A stretch of DNA of 64,000 nt from assembly GCA_963719855.1 (NCBI GenBank), contig CAVRDK010000004.1, forward strand, positions 806,001 through 870,000, given 5' to 3'. The notes below the pieces were generated by a model that worked only from the letters and a program-made list of their open reading frames with translations, was not told the origin of the DNA and did not search any database. Shown piece by piece: positions 41,934 through 51,502 of this stretch. This stretch comes from CAIQPV01 sp963719855 (GTDB taxonomy: Bacteria > Pseudomonadota > Gammaproteobacteria > Burkholderiales > Gallionellaceae). Both the position numbers and the translations under genes were made by a program. Each line of letters begins with the position of its first letter. Position 1 is the stretch's first letter.

Positions 41934-43763
41934 GTGACTATTGAAAAGAACTTTGCGTCTGTGTTGTTACGTGCCTGGAAGGGCGATCTCGACTTTTCAC
42001 AATTGATTAGTTACGCTTCTCAACTCGAAGCGAATAAGTTTGGATCCTTGGCGGCGGTGCTTTACCAAACGTGGCTTAACCGTAATCAATCGCCTTACGC
42101 CCATGCCGTTTATTTCAACCTGGGGGTAACGCTTAGCAACGAGAGCGATCTGACCGGAGCGGAGGCGGCTTACCGCCAGGCAATCACGTTGTCGCCAACA
42201 TTTCTTCAGCCACGAGTGAATCTGGGCTTGCTGTTCGAGCGAATGGAGCAAGTCGACAAGGCCATCACCGAGTGGCGTTGGGTCGAGCAGAATAGTTGGG
42301 ACGAGCAGAATATTTCTCCAGAACACCCTGAAAACAAACAGATGGTTTTGATGGCGATCAACCATCTGGCGCGAGTGATGGAGTTTAAGAAGAAACTGTT
42401 TTATGAAGCGCTGTCTTTCCTGAACAAGAGCTTGTCCATTCAGCCCCTCCAGCCTGACGCCTTGCATCACTGGGTGCATATACGCCAGAAACAGTGCGCT
42501 TGGCCTGTCTATGTGCCGATTCCAGGGGTAAGTTTGGATATCATGAAGCAATCGGCCTCGACATTGGCCATGCTAAATATCTCTGATGATCCGGCTGCGC
42601 AGCTTGAGGCGGCACGCCGCTTTGTGGATCAAAAGGTGGTGTCGAATGTGTCCTCTTTGGCGAAACCCAAGAGGTATCGGCACACCAAATTGCGCATAGC
42701 CTACCTGTCTTCGGATTTTTGTTTGCACCCTGTTTCTCTGCTGACAGCCGAGCTGTTTGAGTTGCATGACCGCGAGCATTTTGAAGTCTATGGCTACTGC
42801 TGGAGTCCGGAGGACAATTCGGACATGCGCAAACGAGTGATCAACGCCATGGATCACTTTGTCCGGATAGACCAGATGACGGATGAGGCGGCTGCCAGAC
42901 TGATCAGGGAGGACGAAATTGATATTCTGGTCGACCTGCAGGGGCAAACTTCGGGTCATCGAGCGAACCTTCTGGCTTATCGGCCAGCGCCCATCCAGAT
43001 CACCTATCTGGGCCTGCCGGCAACAACAGGTTTGCCCTCCATCGACTATGTGATTGCCGATCATTTTCTGATTCCGGAAGAGGCCGTTCCATATTACTCA
43101 GAGAAGCCTCTCTACATGCCCGATGTCTATCAGGTCAGCGATCGAAAGCGAGCGGTTGGCCCCAAGCCAAGTCGCAAAAGCTGTGGCTTGCCAGCCGGGA
43201 GTTTTGTTTTCTGTTCATTGAATAACAATTACAAATACACGCCCGAGGTATTTGATGTCTGGATGAACATTTTGCGCCGTACCCCGGGTAGCGTGCTCTG
43301 GTTGCTTTCGGACAACCAGTGGGCAGAGGCGAATCTGTATCGCGAAGCGGAGGCGCGCGGCATTGAAAGGACGAGGCTCATTTTTGCACCGAGAGTTTCT
43401 CCGGAAAATTACCTGGCGCGCTACGCTTGCGCAGATCTGTTCCTCGATACTTTCCCCTTCAATGCGGGCACGACCGCCAACGATGCTTTGTGGATGAGCC
43501 TGCCCGTTCTCACCTGTTCCGGTCGCTCATTTGCTTCGCGCATGGCAGGGGCTTTGCTGACGGCAGCGAAGCTAGACGAACTGATTACGTACAACCTGAA
43601 AGACTATGAGGAGAAGGCAGTGTGGTTGGCAAACAACCCTGAAGAGTGTCGTCGCCTGCATGAGTACTTGAATAAAGTACATGAGAACGGTGTGTTGTTT
43701 GATACGCCAAGATTCGTGCGCAACCTGGAAAGCCATTTCAAGCAATTGATTGCCGGATTATAA
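41934..43763 (+). CDS. SPINDLY/OGT-family (GT41) glycosyltransferase with N-terminal TPR
   Basis: 609 residues from GTG 41934, with no strong ribosome binding site. TPR-like helices cover about 50-170 (AVYFNLGVTLSNESDLTGAE, AAYRQAITLSPTFLQPRVNL). The Glyco_transf_41 catalytic region begins at LRIAYLSSDFCLHPVSLLTA (the S-D-F-x-x-H-P motif with the conserved His) and includes DILVDLQGQTSGHRANLLAY, APIQITYLGLPATTGLPSIDY, FVFCSLNNNYKYTPEVFDVW and FLDTFPFNAGTTANDALWM. Related bacterial enzymes put GlcNAc or other sugars on Ser/Thr of proteins, including flagellins and adhesins. The Ser/Thr-rich repeat protein immediately upstream is an obvious candidate substrate (inference). Confidence 0.88.
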   Translation: MTIEKNFASVLLRAWKGDLDFSQLISYASQLEANKFGSLAAVLYQTWLNRNQSPYAHAVYFNLGVTLSNESDLTGAEAAYRQAITLSPTFLQPRVNLGLLFERMEQVDKAITEWRWVEQNSWDEQNISPEHPENKQMVLMAINHLARVMEFKKKLFYEALSFLNKSLSIQPLQPDALHHWVHIRQKQCAWPVYVPIPGVSLDIMKQSASTLAMLNISDDPAAQLEAARRFVDQKVVSNVSSLAKPKRYRHTKLRIAYLSSDFCLHPVSLLTAELFELHDREHFEVYGYCWSPEDNSDMRKRVINAMDHFVRIDQMTDEAAARLIREDEIDILVDLQGQTSGHRANLLAYRPAPIQITYLGLPATTGLPSIDYVIADHFLIPEEAVPYYSEKPLYMPDVYQVSDRKRAVGPKPSRKSCGLPAGSFVFCSLNNNYKYTPEVFDVWMNILRRTPGSVLWLLSDNQWAEANLYREAEARGIERTRLIFAPRVSPENYLARYACADLFLDTFPFNAGTTANDALWMSLPVLTCSGRSFASRMAGALLTAAKLDELITYNLKDYEEKAVWLANNPEECRRLHEYLNKVHENGVLFDTPRFVRNLESHFKQLIAGL

Positions 43764-43819
43764 AAACGTAATATGCTTTGGTTGCAGACCCGCCTATCGC
43801 AGCACATAAGGAACGATAA

Positions 43820-44602
43820 ATGAAATTACCAGCGCATACGCCCATCGAAGACACGAGCCGAGTGCTCAATTTTATGGTGCAGACTGTGTGGGGTTTGACT
43901 GACCCGGCACGGTTTTATGAGCTGATGGCCGAGGCGCAGAAACTGGTCGTACCCGGCTCCTATCTGGGCGACAACCTGTTCACTTGGGGCAAGAGCAACT
44001 CGCCGTTCGAAGACAAGGCCTTTGTCAAGGCGTGGGAATCTAACATTCAGAATGATGCCGACCGGGCCATCGCCTGGCGCCGTTATATCCTGGCATGCTC
44101 GGCTTACCACTGCGCGCAATTGCCGGGCGACTTCGTCGAATGCGGCGTCTACCGAGGTACCGGCATCAAGACCGTGATCGATTATTTCGGCAAGGACGAG
44201 TTCACCAAGACCTACTGGGGCTACGATACCTACGACTACAACCCGGTCGAACACCACAAATTCGTCGGACAGGAAGACGGCTTGTTCAAGGAAATCCAGC
44301 AGCGTTTCGCAGGTTACGATCAGGTCAAGCTGGTCAAGGGCATGTTGCCGGAATCGCTGATTGGCAATTCGCCTGAGCAAATCGCATACCTGCATATCGA
44401 CCTGAACAAAGCCGAATATGAAATTGCCGTGCTCGATGTGCTGTTCGACCGCGTCGTTCCGGGCGGCATGGTTATCCTTGACGATTACGAATGGGGCGGC
44501 GAATACCGTTTACAAAAAATAGCGGAAGACGCATGGTTCGACAAACGCAAATACCGCGTGTTTCCGTTGCCGACCGGCCAAGGCCTGGTTTTAAAACGAT
44601 AG
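43820..44602 (+). CDS. TylF/MycF-like SAM-dependent O-methyltransferase
   Basis: 260 residues. DFVECGVYRGTGIKTVIDYF is the SAM motif of the TylF family (macrocin O-methyltransferase type), followed by YWGYDTYDY, IAYLHIDLNKAEYEIAVLDVL and GGMVILDDYEW (metal-binding Asp). It probably methylates a sugar hydroxyl on the glycan built by this island. Good ribosome binding site AAGGA upstream. Codon use is more G+C-rich than the next two genes. Confidence 0.8.
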   Translation: MKLPAHTPIEDTSRVLNFMVQTVWGLTDPARFYELMAEAQKLVVPGSYLGDNLFTWGKSNSPFEDKAFVKAWESNIQNDADRAIAWRRYILACSAYHCAQLPGDFVECGVYRGTGIKTVIDYFGKDEFTKTYWGYDTYDYNPVEHHKFVGQEDGLFKEIQQRFAGYDQVKLVKGMLPESLIGNSPEQIAYLHIDLNKAEYEIAVLDVLFDRVVPGGMVILDDYEWGGEYRLQKIAEDAWFDKRKYRVFPLPTGQGLVLKR

Positions 44603-44740
44603 AAATACCCGATGTCTCACGATATTTACCCCCTCGTGACCGCTGGTAAAAATACGACAGAATCCATTCGAGAGCCTTAAAAACAGGTGAACAGGCTGAC
44701 GGCTACATGATTTATATGTTTAAACTCAAATTTCAAAAAA

Positions 44741-45592
44741 ATGAAAATTAAGCTCGTCCTGTTTAAGCCCAATATACCAAGATTTAAAATTCTGGATTCA
44801 TATCTGGAGGTAATCGAAAGCCTTCTTTGGGGATTTCATGGTCTTGGATATGAATGTTCGTTTGGCATTAATACAATAGACAATAATTGTATAAATATAG
44901 TATTCGGCTGGATTCCGGCGATGTTAATGGGAAATGAATTTCCAGAGGGAACGATATTATATAATCTCGAACAATATTCAAGGCAATCCATGAAAGGAAG
45001 GGAAGACCTGCGAAGGGCTGCTGTGCGATATCAAATTTGGGACTACAGTGCTGCCAATATCTCTCGATGGAATGAAATCAACCCAAGGTTTCCAGTATAT
45101 TATGCGCCAATCAGTTTCGCGCCCAATCTTGTGAAAATAGCACGTGCTGGAACTGAAGATATTGATATTTTATACGTTGGCAGCCTTGGTCCAAAGAGGG
45201 CGGAAAAGTTAAGCGCTGTTGGTTCGACTCCGAATCATAATTCGGTGATTAGTCTTTCGAATGTATGGGGGAGTCAACGCGATGAATTCATCTCAAGATC
45301 GAAGTTGTTACTGAATATATCCAATGAAAATGCCAACATGACTATTTTCGAAATAGTTCGAGTATCTTACTATTTAGCCAATAAAAAAGCCGTGATTTGT
45401 GAGATATATCCCCAATTGGAAATCGAAGAGGATATGAAAAATGTATTAAAATTTGTAGAGGTTGGCAATTTGGGATCAACTTGTGATGAATATATCAATG
45501 ACGCAAGAAAGAGAGAAGATTATGCGGAAGCATGTTTTGAAGCGTTTCGTCAGCGAGACGTTAGAGATGTCATTAAAAACTTCTTAAATTAG
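44741..45592 (+). CDS. Putative glycosyltransferase (GT-B-like), uncharacterised
   Basis: 283 residues, cytoplasmic. LYVGSLGPKRAEKL and SKLLLNISNENANMTIFEIVRVSYYLANKKAVICE recall the nucleotide-sugar-binding C-terminal half of GT-B enzymes (a P-x-E-like FE patch before a helix). The N-terminal half has no motif I can name. The gene is distinctly A+T-rich compared with its neighbours, as is the next gene, suggesting recent acquisition of this pair. Confidence 0.5.
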   Translation: MKIKLVLFKPNIPRFKILDSYLEVIESLLWGFHGLGYECSFGINTIDNNCINIVFGWIPAMLMGNEFPEGTILYNLEQYSRQSMKGREDLRRAAVRYQIWDYSAANISRWNEINPRFPVYYAPISFAPNLVKIARAGTEDIDILYVGSLGPKRAEKLSAVGSTPNHNSVISLSNVWGSQRDEFISRSKLLLNISNENANMTIFEIVRVSYYLANKKAVICEIYPQLEIEEDMKNVLKFVEVGNLGSTCDEYINDARKREDYAEACFEAFRQRDVRDVIKNFLN

Positions 45593-45639
45593 TATTGGTT
45601 TGCAGGTTCCCTTCAATCGCTTCCCTACCAGGAGTTAGC

Positions 45640-46341
45640 ATGAGTTTGTGGTCACTATTTAATTCAAACGATGGGAAAACTGTCTTCAAATGGACTCACT
45701 ATTTACCTATTTACGAACGTCACTTTAGCCGTTTTGTAAATAGGCCACTTACCATTCTTGAGATTGGCTGTCTTCATGGCGGCTCTTTGCAAATGTGGAA
45801 GAAATATTTCGGCCCGCATGCAACTATTGTTGCAATTGATATCGATGCATCGGCAAAAGCGCACGAAGAAGATCAGATAAGTATTCGTATTGGCGATCAA
45901 TCTGATCAAAATTTTCTCCTGAATTTAGTTGAGGAATTTGGAGAATTCGACATCATTATCGATGACGGCAGTCATATTTGCGAACACCAAATACAATCCT
46001 TTAAAGTGCTATACCCCTATGTCAAAGAAAATGGAATATACGCCGTAGAGGATTTGCATACAAACTATTGGCCAGAATACAGCGGAGGACTCAAAAAGGA
46101 ATCAACATTTATTGAATTATCGAAAAATTTAATCGATGAATTAAATGCATACCATACCCGTGGCGCTGTTGAGGTAAATGAGTTCACGAACTCTACGTAT
46201 TCAATAAATTTCTACGATAGTATGATTTTCTTTGAGAAAGGAAGGCTCCTTAGACGTCATGATCTGATTGTCGGCAAAGATACAAATGGAAATAGGCTTT
46301 GGCAGGAAAAACAATCTATTCCATATATAAAAACCAGATAA
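45640..46341 (+). CDS. SAM-dependent methyltransferase (CmcI/rhamnosyl O-methyltransferase-like)
   Basis: 233 residues from the ATG at 45640, which has AGGAG 5 bases upstream; the frame is open earlier but without a site. LTILEIGCLHGGSLQMWKKY (SAM motif), ATIVAIDIDASAKAHEED, FDIIIDDGSHICEHQIQSF and NGIYAVEDLHTNYW match O-methyltransferases of the Methyltransf_24/CmcI type, with D-D-x-x-H. A+T-rich like its upstream neighbour. Probable sugar O-methylation. Confidence 0.75.
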   Translation: MSLWSLFNSNDGKTVFKWTHYLPIYERHFSRFVNRPLTILEIGCLHGGSLQMWKKYFGPHATIVAIDIDASAKAHEEDQISIRIGDQSDQNFLLNLVEEFGEFDIIIDDGSHICEHQIQSFKVLYPYVKENGIYAVEDLHTNYWPEYSGGLKKESTFIELSKNLIDELNAYHTRGAVEVNEFTNSTYSINFYDSMIFFEKGRLLRRHDLIVGKDTNGNRLWQEKQSIPYIKTR

Positions 46342-46529
46342 TCATAGCTAAGCCCCCATTATGATTATGCAAAATACAAACACTGCCAATACTCAATGCG
46401 GTTGTCCGCACGCGCCAATATGCCACTAGCTCAAAATTACCGAAGATGCTTGGCTCAAGTAATTCAAACTTCGCGTACCGCTCTTGCTGACCGCTCATGG
46501 ACTGGTTTTAAAGATAAATAAGTTTCGGC

Positions 46530-48215
46530 ATGGAAAATATCCTCATCATCACGGCTGAGCACGATATCCCCATCGCGGAAATCACCGCCAAGGAGCTTGC
46601 CAGCTACAAAGTCTATTTTTTCGACCCAACGCTGGTCGACGTAATTCATGCCAGCACCTTGCGTAATGCCGAGCTTATCGTTTGGGATGCCTGCCCGGAC
46701 TATCCGACTCTAGTGCAATCGGCGCATGCCCATGCTTTCGCGTTGGAGCAGGAACTCGACCAGAGTCTGCGCACTCTGCTGCCCGAGTGCTCGATAGCGG
46801 CATGGCAGCACCTGAATCTGTATTATTTTTTCATGTCCTATTTTTGGTATTCAGGTCTGTGGCGAGATGTGCTGGGCAAGCTGAAAGAAAGCAAACTCCA
46901 TGTCTTTTTATGTGACAACCCGGCTAATTATTATTGGCCATCGTTTCTGCCGGCTCTGCTGCTGTTGCAGCAACTAAAAACCTTCGACATCCCGTTTTTC
47001 GCCAAGACTTATGGCAAGCGGCCCGATGATTCGGACGTGGTAATGAACCTGTGCGACGGCAATCCGAATGCCGAACGCTACGATCTGCTGACCCACCTGC
47101 CGACCTGTTTTTACGATGTCGGCTATTTTAATACGGAGTTGCAAGCATCCGGCAAATCGAACATCAATATTGTACCGAAGTATTGGAGCGTGGCGCTGGA
47201 GGCTACCAAGAACATCAATTTCATACGGCTCAAGGATCAGCAAACCCTGAGTGGCGGTCAGCCTGCACTTGATGCCATTGCAACGCAACTAAGCGACAAT
47301 CTCGAAACCCTGTTGATGCCATATATTGCTTCGCCTGAATTTCGGGCGCGTCAGGTTCACCAATTGAGCAATTTGTACCAGTCGCAGATCGTCAGCCTGC
47401 ATTTGCTGGAACAGTATTTCCAGCAACACAAACCGTGCAAAATGCTGTTGTCCGACCACGATGCCGGTTTCCACGGGCCGCTGATATCCTTCGCGGAAAG
47501 ACACAACATTCCGGTCTTTATGGTTCCGCATGCAAAAACCAGTCTTGATAACGATTTTGACTACGGTAATGTCACAATGCTGACTCATCCAATACAAGGG
47601 CTGCCATTGTTTAACGGTGAGAGGAAACGTTTATTACACTTTACTCTGTCATACGCGGAAATGTTTTCAGGCAAGAGCACCATGCCGAACTCCATCAGAA
47701 AAATTGGCTTGCTGCTCAATGGTTTGTCACTCAACGGTATTCTCTGCACCAATTTTGCGGCCTATGTCGAGGGCATCAAGAAAATTGATCAATGGTGTAA
47801 GCGGTACGATATCGAATTATTAATCCGTTGCCGACAAGGGCAGGGCTTGACAGAGATACTGTATCAGGAGATCGGCATGGAACGAGCCAGTGTACAAGCG
47901 GTTCTGTCTGGGTCACTACAGACCTTCGTTCAAAGCATCGACCTGTGCTTGATGTACGACACACCCACCAATGCTGATATCGAGTTTTTGCGCACGGGCA
48001 TACCCATCCTGAACCCGATCCCGGCTCCGCTCAGCAGGGGCGAAGCAGCCACGGCAAATAGTGAAATCGTACCTAGAGCCAGCGTCGAGGCCACATTGGA
48101 GATGCTCGACAGTTTCATCGCAGACGACAATAATCTGCACATATTCTGCACCAATCAATTTGCCGACTATGTGGGCCTGTTCAAGCAGGCTTACCCCTTG
48201 CGCCGTTTTTTGTAA
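46530..48215 (+). CDS. Large uncharacterised protein, probable GT-B-like glycan enzyme
   Basis: 561 residues, no signal peptide or membrane helix. MENILIITAEHDIPIAEITA suggests a Rossmann start. CKMLLSDHDAGFHGPLISFA followed by HNIPVFMVPHAKTSLDNDFD resembles the nucleotide-sugar site of CDP-glycerol or capsule-type GT-B transferases. DIELLIRCRQGQGLTEILYQ and the late EFLRTGIPILNPIPAPLSRG fit the second Rossmann half. Placed between methyltransferases and the pseudaminic acid operon, it may transfer a nonulosonic acid or another sugar. I do not recognise a named family. Confidence 0.5.
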   Translation: MENILIITAEHDIPIAEITAKELASYKVYFFDPTLVDVIHASTLRNAELIVWDACPDYPTLVQSAHAHAFALEQELDQSLRTLLPECSIAAWQHLNLYYFFMSYFWYSGLWRDVLGKLKESKLHVFLCDNPANYYWPSFLPALLLLQQLKTFDIPFFAKTYGKRPDDSDVVMNLCDGNPNAERYDLLTHLPTCFYDVGYFNTELQASGKSNINIVPKYWSVALEATKNINFIRLKDQQTLSGGQPALDAIATQLSDNLETLLMPYIASPEFRARQVHQLSNLYQSQIVSLHLLEQYFQQHKPCKMLLSDHDAGFHGPLISFAERHNIPVFMVPHAKTSLDNDFDYGNVTMLTHPIQGLPLFNGERKRLLHFTLSYAEMFSGKSTMPNSIRKIGLLLNGLSLNGILCTNFAAYVEGIKKIDQWCKRYDIELLIRCRQGQGLTEILYQEIGMERASVQAVLSGSLQTFVQSIDLCLMYDTPTNADIEFLRTGIPILNPIPAPLSRGEAATANSEIVPRASVEATLEMLDSFIADDNNLHIFCTNQFADYVGLFKQAYPLRRFL

Positions 48216-48257
48216 AACCGAATGTCAGGGACACCCGCCCCGGCTACAAGCCTGCCG

Positions 48258-49170
48258 TCAAGCCGGGCAAACCAATAATTGTTGTAGCAGTTCTATTTCT
48301 GGTTGCGGCAGGACGCACCGTGGTCCGCCGGGAGGGATGCAACTGATCACCCGTTTCCCTGCGAGCAGGCCGACAACCATTGCCATTGAAGAGCAACCGG
48401 CCACCACATCGCTATCTGCGATTTCTTCGATCAGGGTGTGCGCGCCACCAAAAACGATGGGGAGATCGAACTCATCCTTGACCCAGTCGTATTTGTTGGT
48501 GGCTTCGGATGGATGGGGGCGGATCAGGATGCGTTCGACGGGTTTACCGAGTACCGACACGTTGGCGAGGAAATAGCGTAGCGCGTCTTCTTCCACATAG
48601 CCCCAGTAACGCTCGTCGCCGTGCTGGCGCAGCGCGTGTTCCCGCACTGGCTCGCATACGTATAGCACGGCGAGCTTCTTGGCGTTGCCAGAAACGTACC
48701 ACGGGGGCGGTGAGCACTTCCTCGCGGATGTCCATGAAATAGGGGTTTTCAACAAGACGGATGGGCGTCAGGTCGAATATCTTTCCGGCCAATTCTGCGG
48801 CGATGGGGTCGCCGACCCAAATTTCGTCGGGCAGGTTAAGTTCACCCTTGCGCTCGAAGCGTTCCCGGTAGTTAACCCAGTGGTCGAGGAAAGCGACCGA
48901 GCGTTTGCCGAGCGCGCGTGCCAGCTTGATCGCATCGAACTCAAGCTCGGATTGCCAGGAAGTCCCGCAGAGTACCCAGTCCGCCTGACGGATGGCTTCG
49001 TCCAGCGGCAACGTTTCGATATTGCCAAGTTTGCGTTCAAATATTTTGCGCGCCGGGCCTTGCAGGACGTAAAGGCAGCGCAGCCCTGTTCTGCGCACAT
49101 AGCTGCTGAGGACTTCCGCTCCGCCTGCGTCGTGGGCAATGATTAAGCAGATTTCCGGCGATGCCGTCAT
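48258..49170 (-). pseudogene. GT-B-like glycan protein of the pseudaminic acid operon, frameshifted
   Basis: From ATG 49170: LIIAHDAGGAEVLSSYVRRT, WVLCGTSWQSELEFDAIKLA, VAFLDHWVNYRERF, LPDEIWVGDPIAAELA and REEVLTAPVVR; after this the frame becomes Arg-rich nonsense. A second frame takes over near 48690 with SGNAKKLAVLYVCEPVREHA, ERILIRPHPSEATNKYDWV, VFGGAHTLIEEIADSDVVAG and SSMAMVVGLLAGKRVISCIP, a typical GT-B C-terminal half. Removing one T from GTTTC joins them into about 303 residues. The family is unnamed to me; glycosyltransferase-fold proteins like this occur in flagellin-glycosylation loci. Confidence 0.65.
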
Positions 49171-50150
49171 GCAGAATGTCCGGACTGTACCGCTGATGGG
49201 ACGAGCTGCACATCGTGGTAGGGCGTCAGTTCGGGATTGAAGCTGAGCTTGAAGTCGCCGCGATTGGGCGAGTTCACGCCCACGAAATCCAGCCTAGCGA
49301 TGCCGCGCTCGGCCATGCTGCGGATGTTGTCGACCATCAGTGCGGTGGAGGCGCCGCTATTGCGCAGTTCTGGGTCGTTCGCGCCGAACAGGTAATAGGC
49401 GCAGCGTTGGTCGTGAATGAATAGCGACATGGAGGCAATGCCGGAAGCTGTGGTCGCCATGCTTAGGCGTCCGTAGCCGTGAGACAGGGCGGAGGTGCAG
49501 ATGTTGTGCACGAGCGCTTGCTGCTCCTTGCTGACGGCGATATCCTGCCGCTCGAAGGTTTTGAGGTAGAGGTCGAGGAACAGCGTCACGTCTGTGGTTT
49601 CTGTGATCTCGGCGGCGGATTTGTTGAATTCTTGACGCCGGACGGCGCGGATGGATTTCAGGTAGGACTCAAGCTGGAAATCGGATAGGTCCAACATGGC
49701 CGTGTAGCGGTTGCGGATAGTGAAACGTGGCGCGTCTGGTTGGTGGTAGTTGTACCAAAGAAAAGGCCGGATATCGTCGAAGGCCGGGGAGAGCGACATG
49801 CTGAAGTCGCCGTAGTGCTCGATCAGGCTCTGGATAATAAATTCAGTGAGACGAAACTCGGTCGTGATCCGCTTGTGTCGCGGCTGCGCGGCAACAGTTT
49901 TCCCAAACAGAATTCCTTGATAGGGAGTGAACGGGAACGGCGCGGGATACATACCGGGTGTGTCCACATTCTCCACCACGGCCACGGCCGCCAGCGCTTC
50001 ACCGTGCGGCGTTCTGATCACGTAGCGGGTGCAGGGCGAAGCGAGCGCGCGGAGAAAATGGTTTCCGGAAAACACGCTGCCCTGTGGCGAGGCTGCGACC
50101 AGCGCATCCCATTCGCTGTCGTCGTTTGCAATGGTCAGGAGGAATTCCAT
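49167..50150 (-). CDS. GNAT/FemAB-like acyltransferase
   Basis: 327 residues. W-D-A-L-V-A-A-S-P-Q-G-S-V-F near the start is the usual opening of FemAB/BioF2-type double-GNAT proteins. FDDIRPFLWYNYH, YTAMLDLSD, RAVRRQEFNKSA and the C-terminal AYYLFGANDPELRNSGAS and GIARLDFVGVNSPNRGDFKL fit this fold. Such enzymes add an acyl or aminoacyl group to amino sugars. It overlaps the following gene by 4 bases in the same minus-strand operon, so N-acylation of the amino sugar made by the adjacent aminotransferase is plausible. Confidence 0.65.
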   Translation of the reverse strand: MEFLLTIANDDSEWDALVAASPQGSVFSGNHFLRALASPCTRYVIRTPHGEALAAVAVVENVDTPGMYPAPFPFTPYQGILFGKTVAAQPRHKRITTEFRLTEFIIQSLIEHYGDFSMSLSPAFDDIRPFLWYNYHQPDAPRFTIRNRYTAMLDLSDFQLESYLKSIRAVRRQEFNKSAAEITETTDVTLFLDLYLKTFERQDIAVSKEQQALVHNICTSALSHGYGRLSMATTASGIASMSLFIHDQRCAYYLFGANDPELRNSGASTALMVDNIRSMAERGIARLDFVGVNSPNRGDFKLSFNPELTPYHDVQLVPSAVQSGHSA

Positions 50151-50171
50151 CGGGATCAGCAGTACGAGTCG

Positions 50172-51464
50172 TTAACGGAGCGCGGCGAGATTCGCCCACA
50201 CCTTGCGGAATGCGCTGACCATCATGTCCACGTTTTCGTCAGTCAGTTCGTGCATGCACATGGCAAAGCCCAAGTAGCTACGGTCATTGAGCTCTTCTGC
50301 CACCGGGCAGACGCCGCGCCGATAGTCTACGTCGCGGTGGCAGATGTCCGAAGTCCACGGGAAGCCTTTTGAGCCGTAAGCCATCTTTTGCTGATACATG
50401 GGTAGCAAGTGCAGGTTGGCGTAGCTAGAACCCAAGCCGGTTACGCCCTCTGCTTGCAGAGCTTCGACGATGCGAGCGCGGGGAAGGCCAAGTTTGGCTA
50501 TATCCAGCACCATCGGATAGACGTAGTAGGCGTGTGTACATTCGGGTCTGACGACGGGTGTGCGTAATCCGTCCAGCCCGTTCAGGCCGGCGCTGAGCCT
50601 CTCGGCGGCGCGCTGGCGGCTGGCGACGAAGCGACTCAGTTTTTTGAGTTGCTCAATGCCTATTGCACACTCGATCTCGCCCAGCCGGAAGTTGTATCCG
50701 ATCATGTTAGCGAGGTTGGTTACGCCCTTGCCGCCAACGACTGCTTCGGCATGATTTCGAATCAGTTGCAAACGCTCGCAAATCTCATCATCGTCGGTGA
50801 CAAGAATGCCGCCCTCACCCGTGTGGATATGTTTGTGGTAATTGAGGCTATAACTACCGACATGCGCAAGAGTTCCGGTATGTTTATCTTTATAAAATGC
50901 ACCCGGTGCCTGCGCCGCATCAGAGATCACTTTCAGTCCATGCTTGGCCGCAATTGCCATCAATGCATCCATGTCGGCAGAGTGTCCAAAAATATCCACC
51001 GCCATGATCGCCTTGGTATAGGGCGTAATATTGGCCTCAACCGATTTGGGGTCAAGGTTAAAAGTTTCAGGCTCGATGTCGGCGAATACCGGGATTGCGT
51101 TCCAGTGCAAGATGGCGGTTGCACTGGCGCACATGGTCCATGGGCTGACGATGACTTCATCACCCGGTTCTATACCAATCGCGCCTACCGCAGCGATCAA
51201 ACCAGATGTCGCTGAATTAACAGTAACGGCGTGCTTAACACCGAAGTAATCTGCACAGGCACGCTCAAATTCCCGGACTTTCGGCCCACCGTAAAAATCT
51301 TCGTGCCAAACACCGAGAAACTGGGATAAAACCCCGCTCTCGATGACCTGCTTAGCCGCCCCTACCTCTTCCGCGCCAATGGGGTTATAGCGCTTGAAGG
51401 TACTTTGAATGGCCTTGGGGCCACCCAATAGGGCAAGTTTTTCTCGGTTCTTTGGGTCGTTCAT
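50172..51464 (-). CDS. DegT/DnrJ/EryC1/StrS-family PLP aminotransferase
   Basis: 430 residues. VTVNSATSGLIAAVGAIGIE, VIVSPWTMCASATAILHW, AIMAVDIFGHSADMDALM, VISDAAQAPGAFYKDK (PLP ring Asp) and GSYSLNYHKHIHTGEGGILV with the Schiff-base Lys in N-Y-H-K. It transaminates a keto sugar or keto-cyclitol. It follows an oxidoreductase gene, and oxidation then transamination is the usual pairing. It is longer than PseC (at 56.4 kb) and not a duplicate of it. Confidence 0.88.
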   Translation of the reverse strand: MNDPKNREKLALLGGPKAIQSTFKRYNPIGAEEVGAAKQVIESGVLSQFLGVWHEDFYGGPKVREFERACADYFGVKHAVTVNSATSGLIAAVGAIGIEPGDEVIVSPWTMCASATAILHWNAIPVFADIEPETFNLDPKSVEANITPYTKAIMAVDIFGHSADMDALMAIAAKHGLKVISDAAQAPGAFYKDKHTGTLAHVGSYSLNYHKHIHTGEGGILVTDDDEICERLQLIRNHAEAVVGGKGVTNLANMIGYNFRLGEIECAIGIEQLKKLSRFVASRQRAAERLSAGLNGLDGLRTPVVRPECTHAYYVYPMVLDIAKLGLPRARIVEALQAEGVTGLGSSYANLHLLPMYQQKMAYGSKGFPWTSDICHRDVDYRRGVCPVAEELNDRSYLGFAMCMHELTDENVDMMVSAFRKVWANLAALR

Positions 51465-51502
51465 ATTGGTTGCCTGATGGTGTAAAGAGTTGGGGCCATT
51501 TT

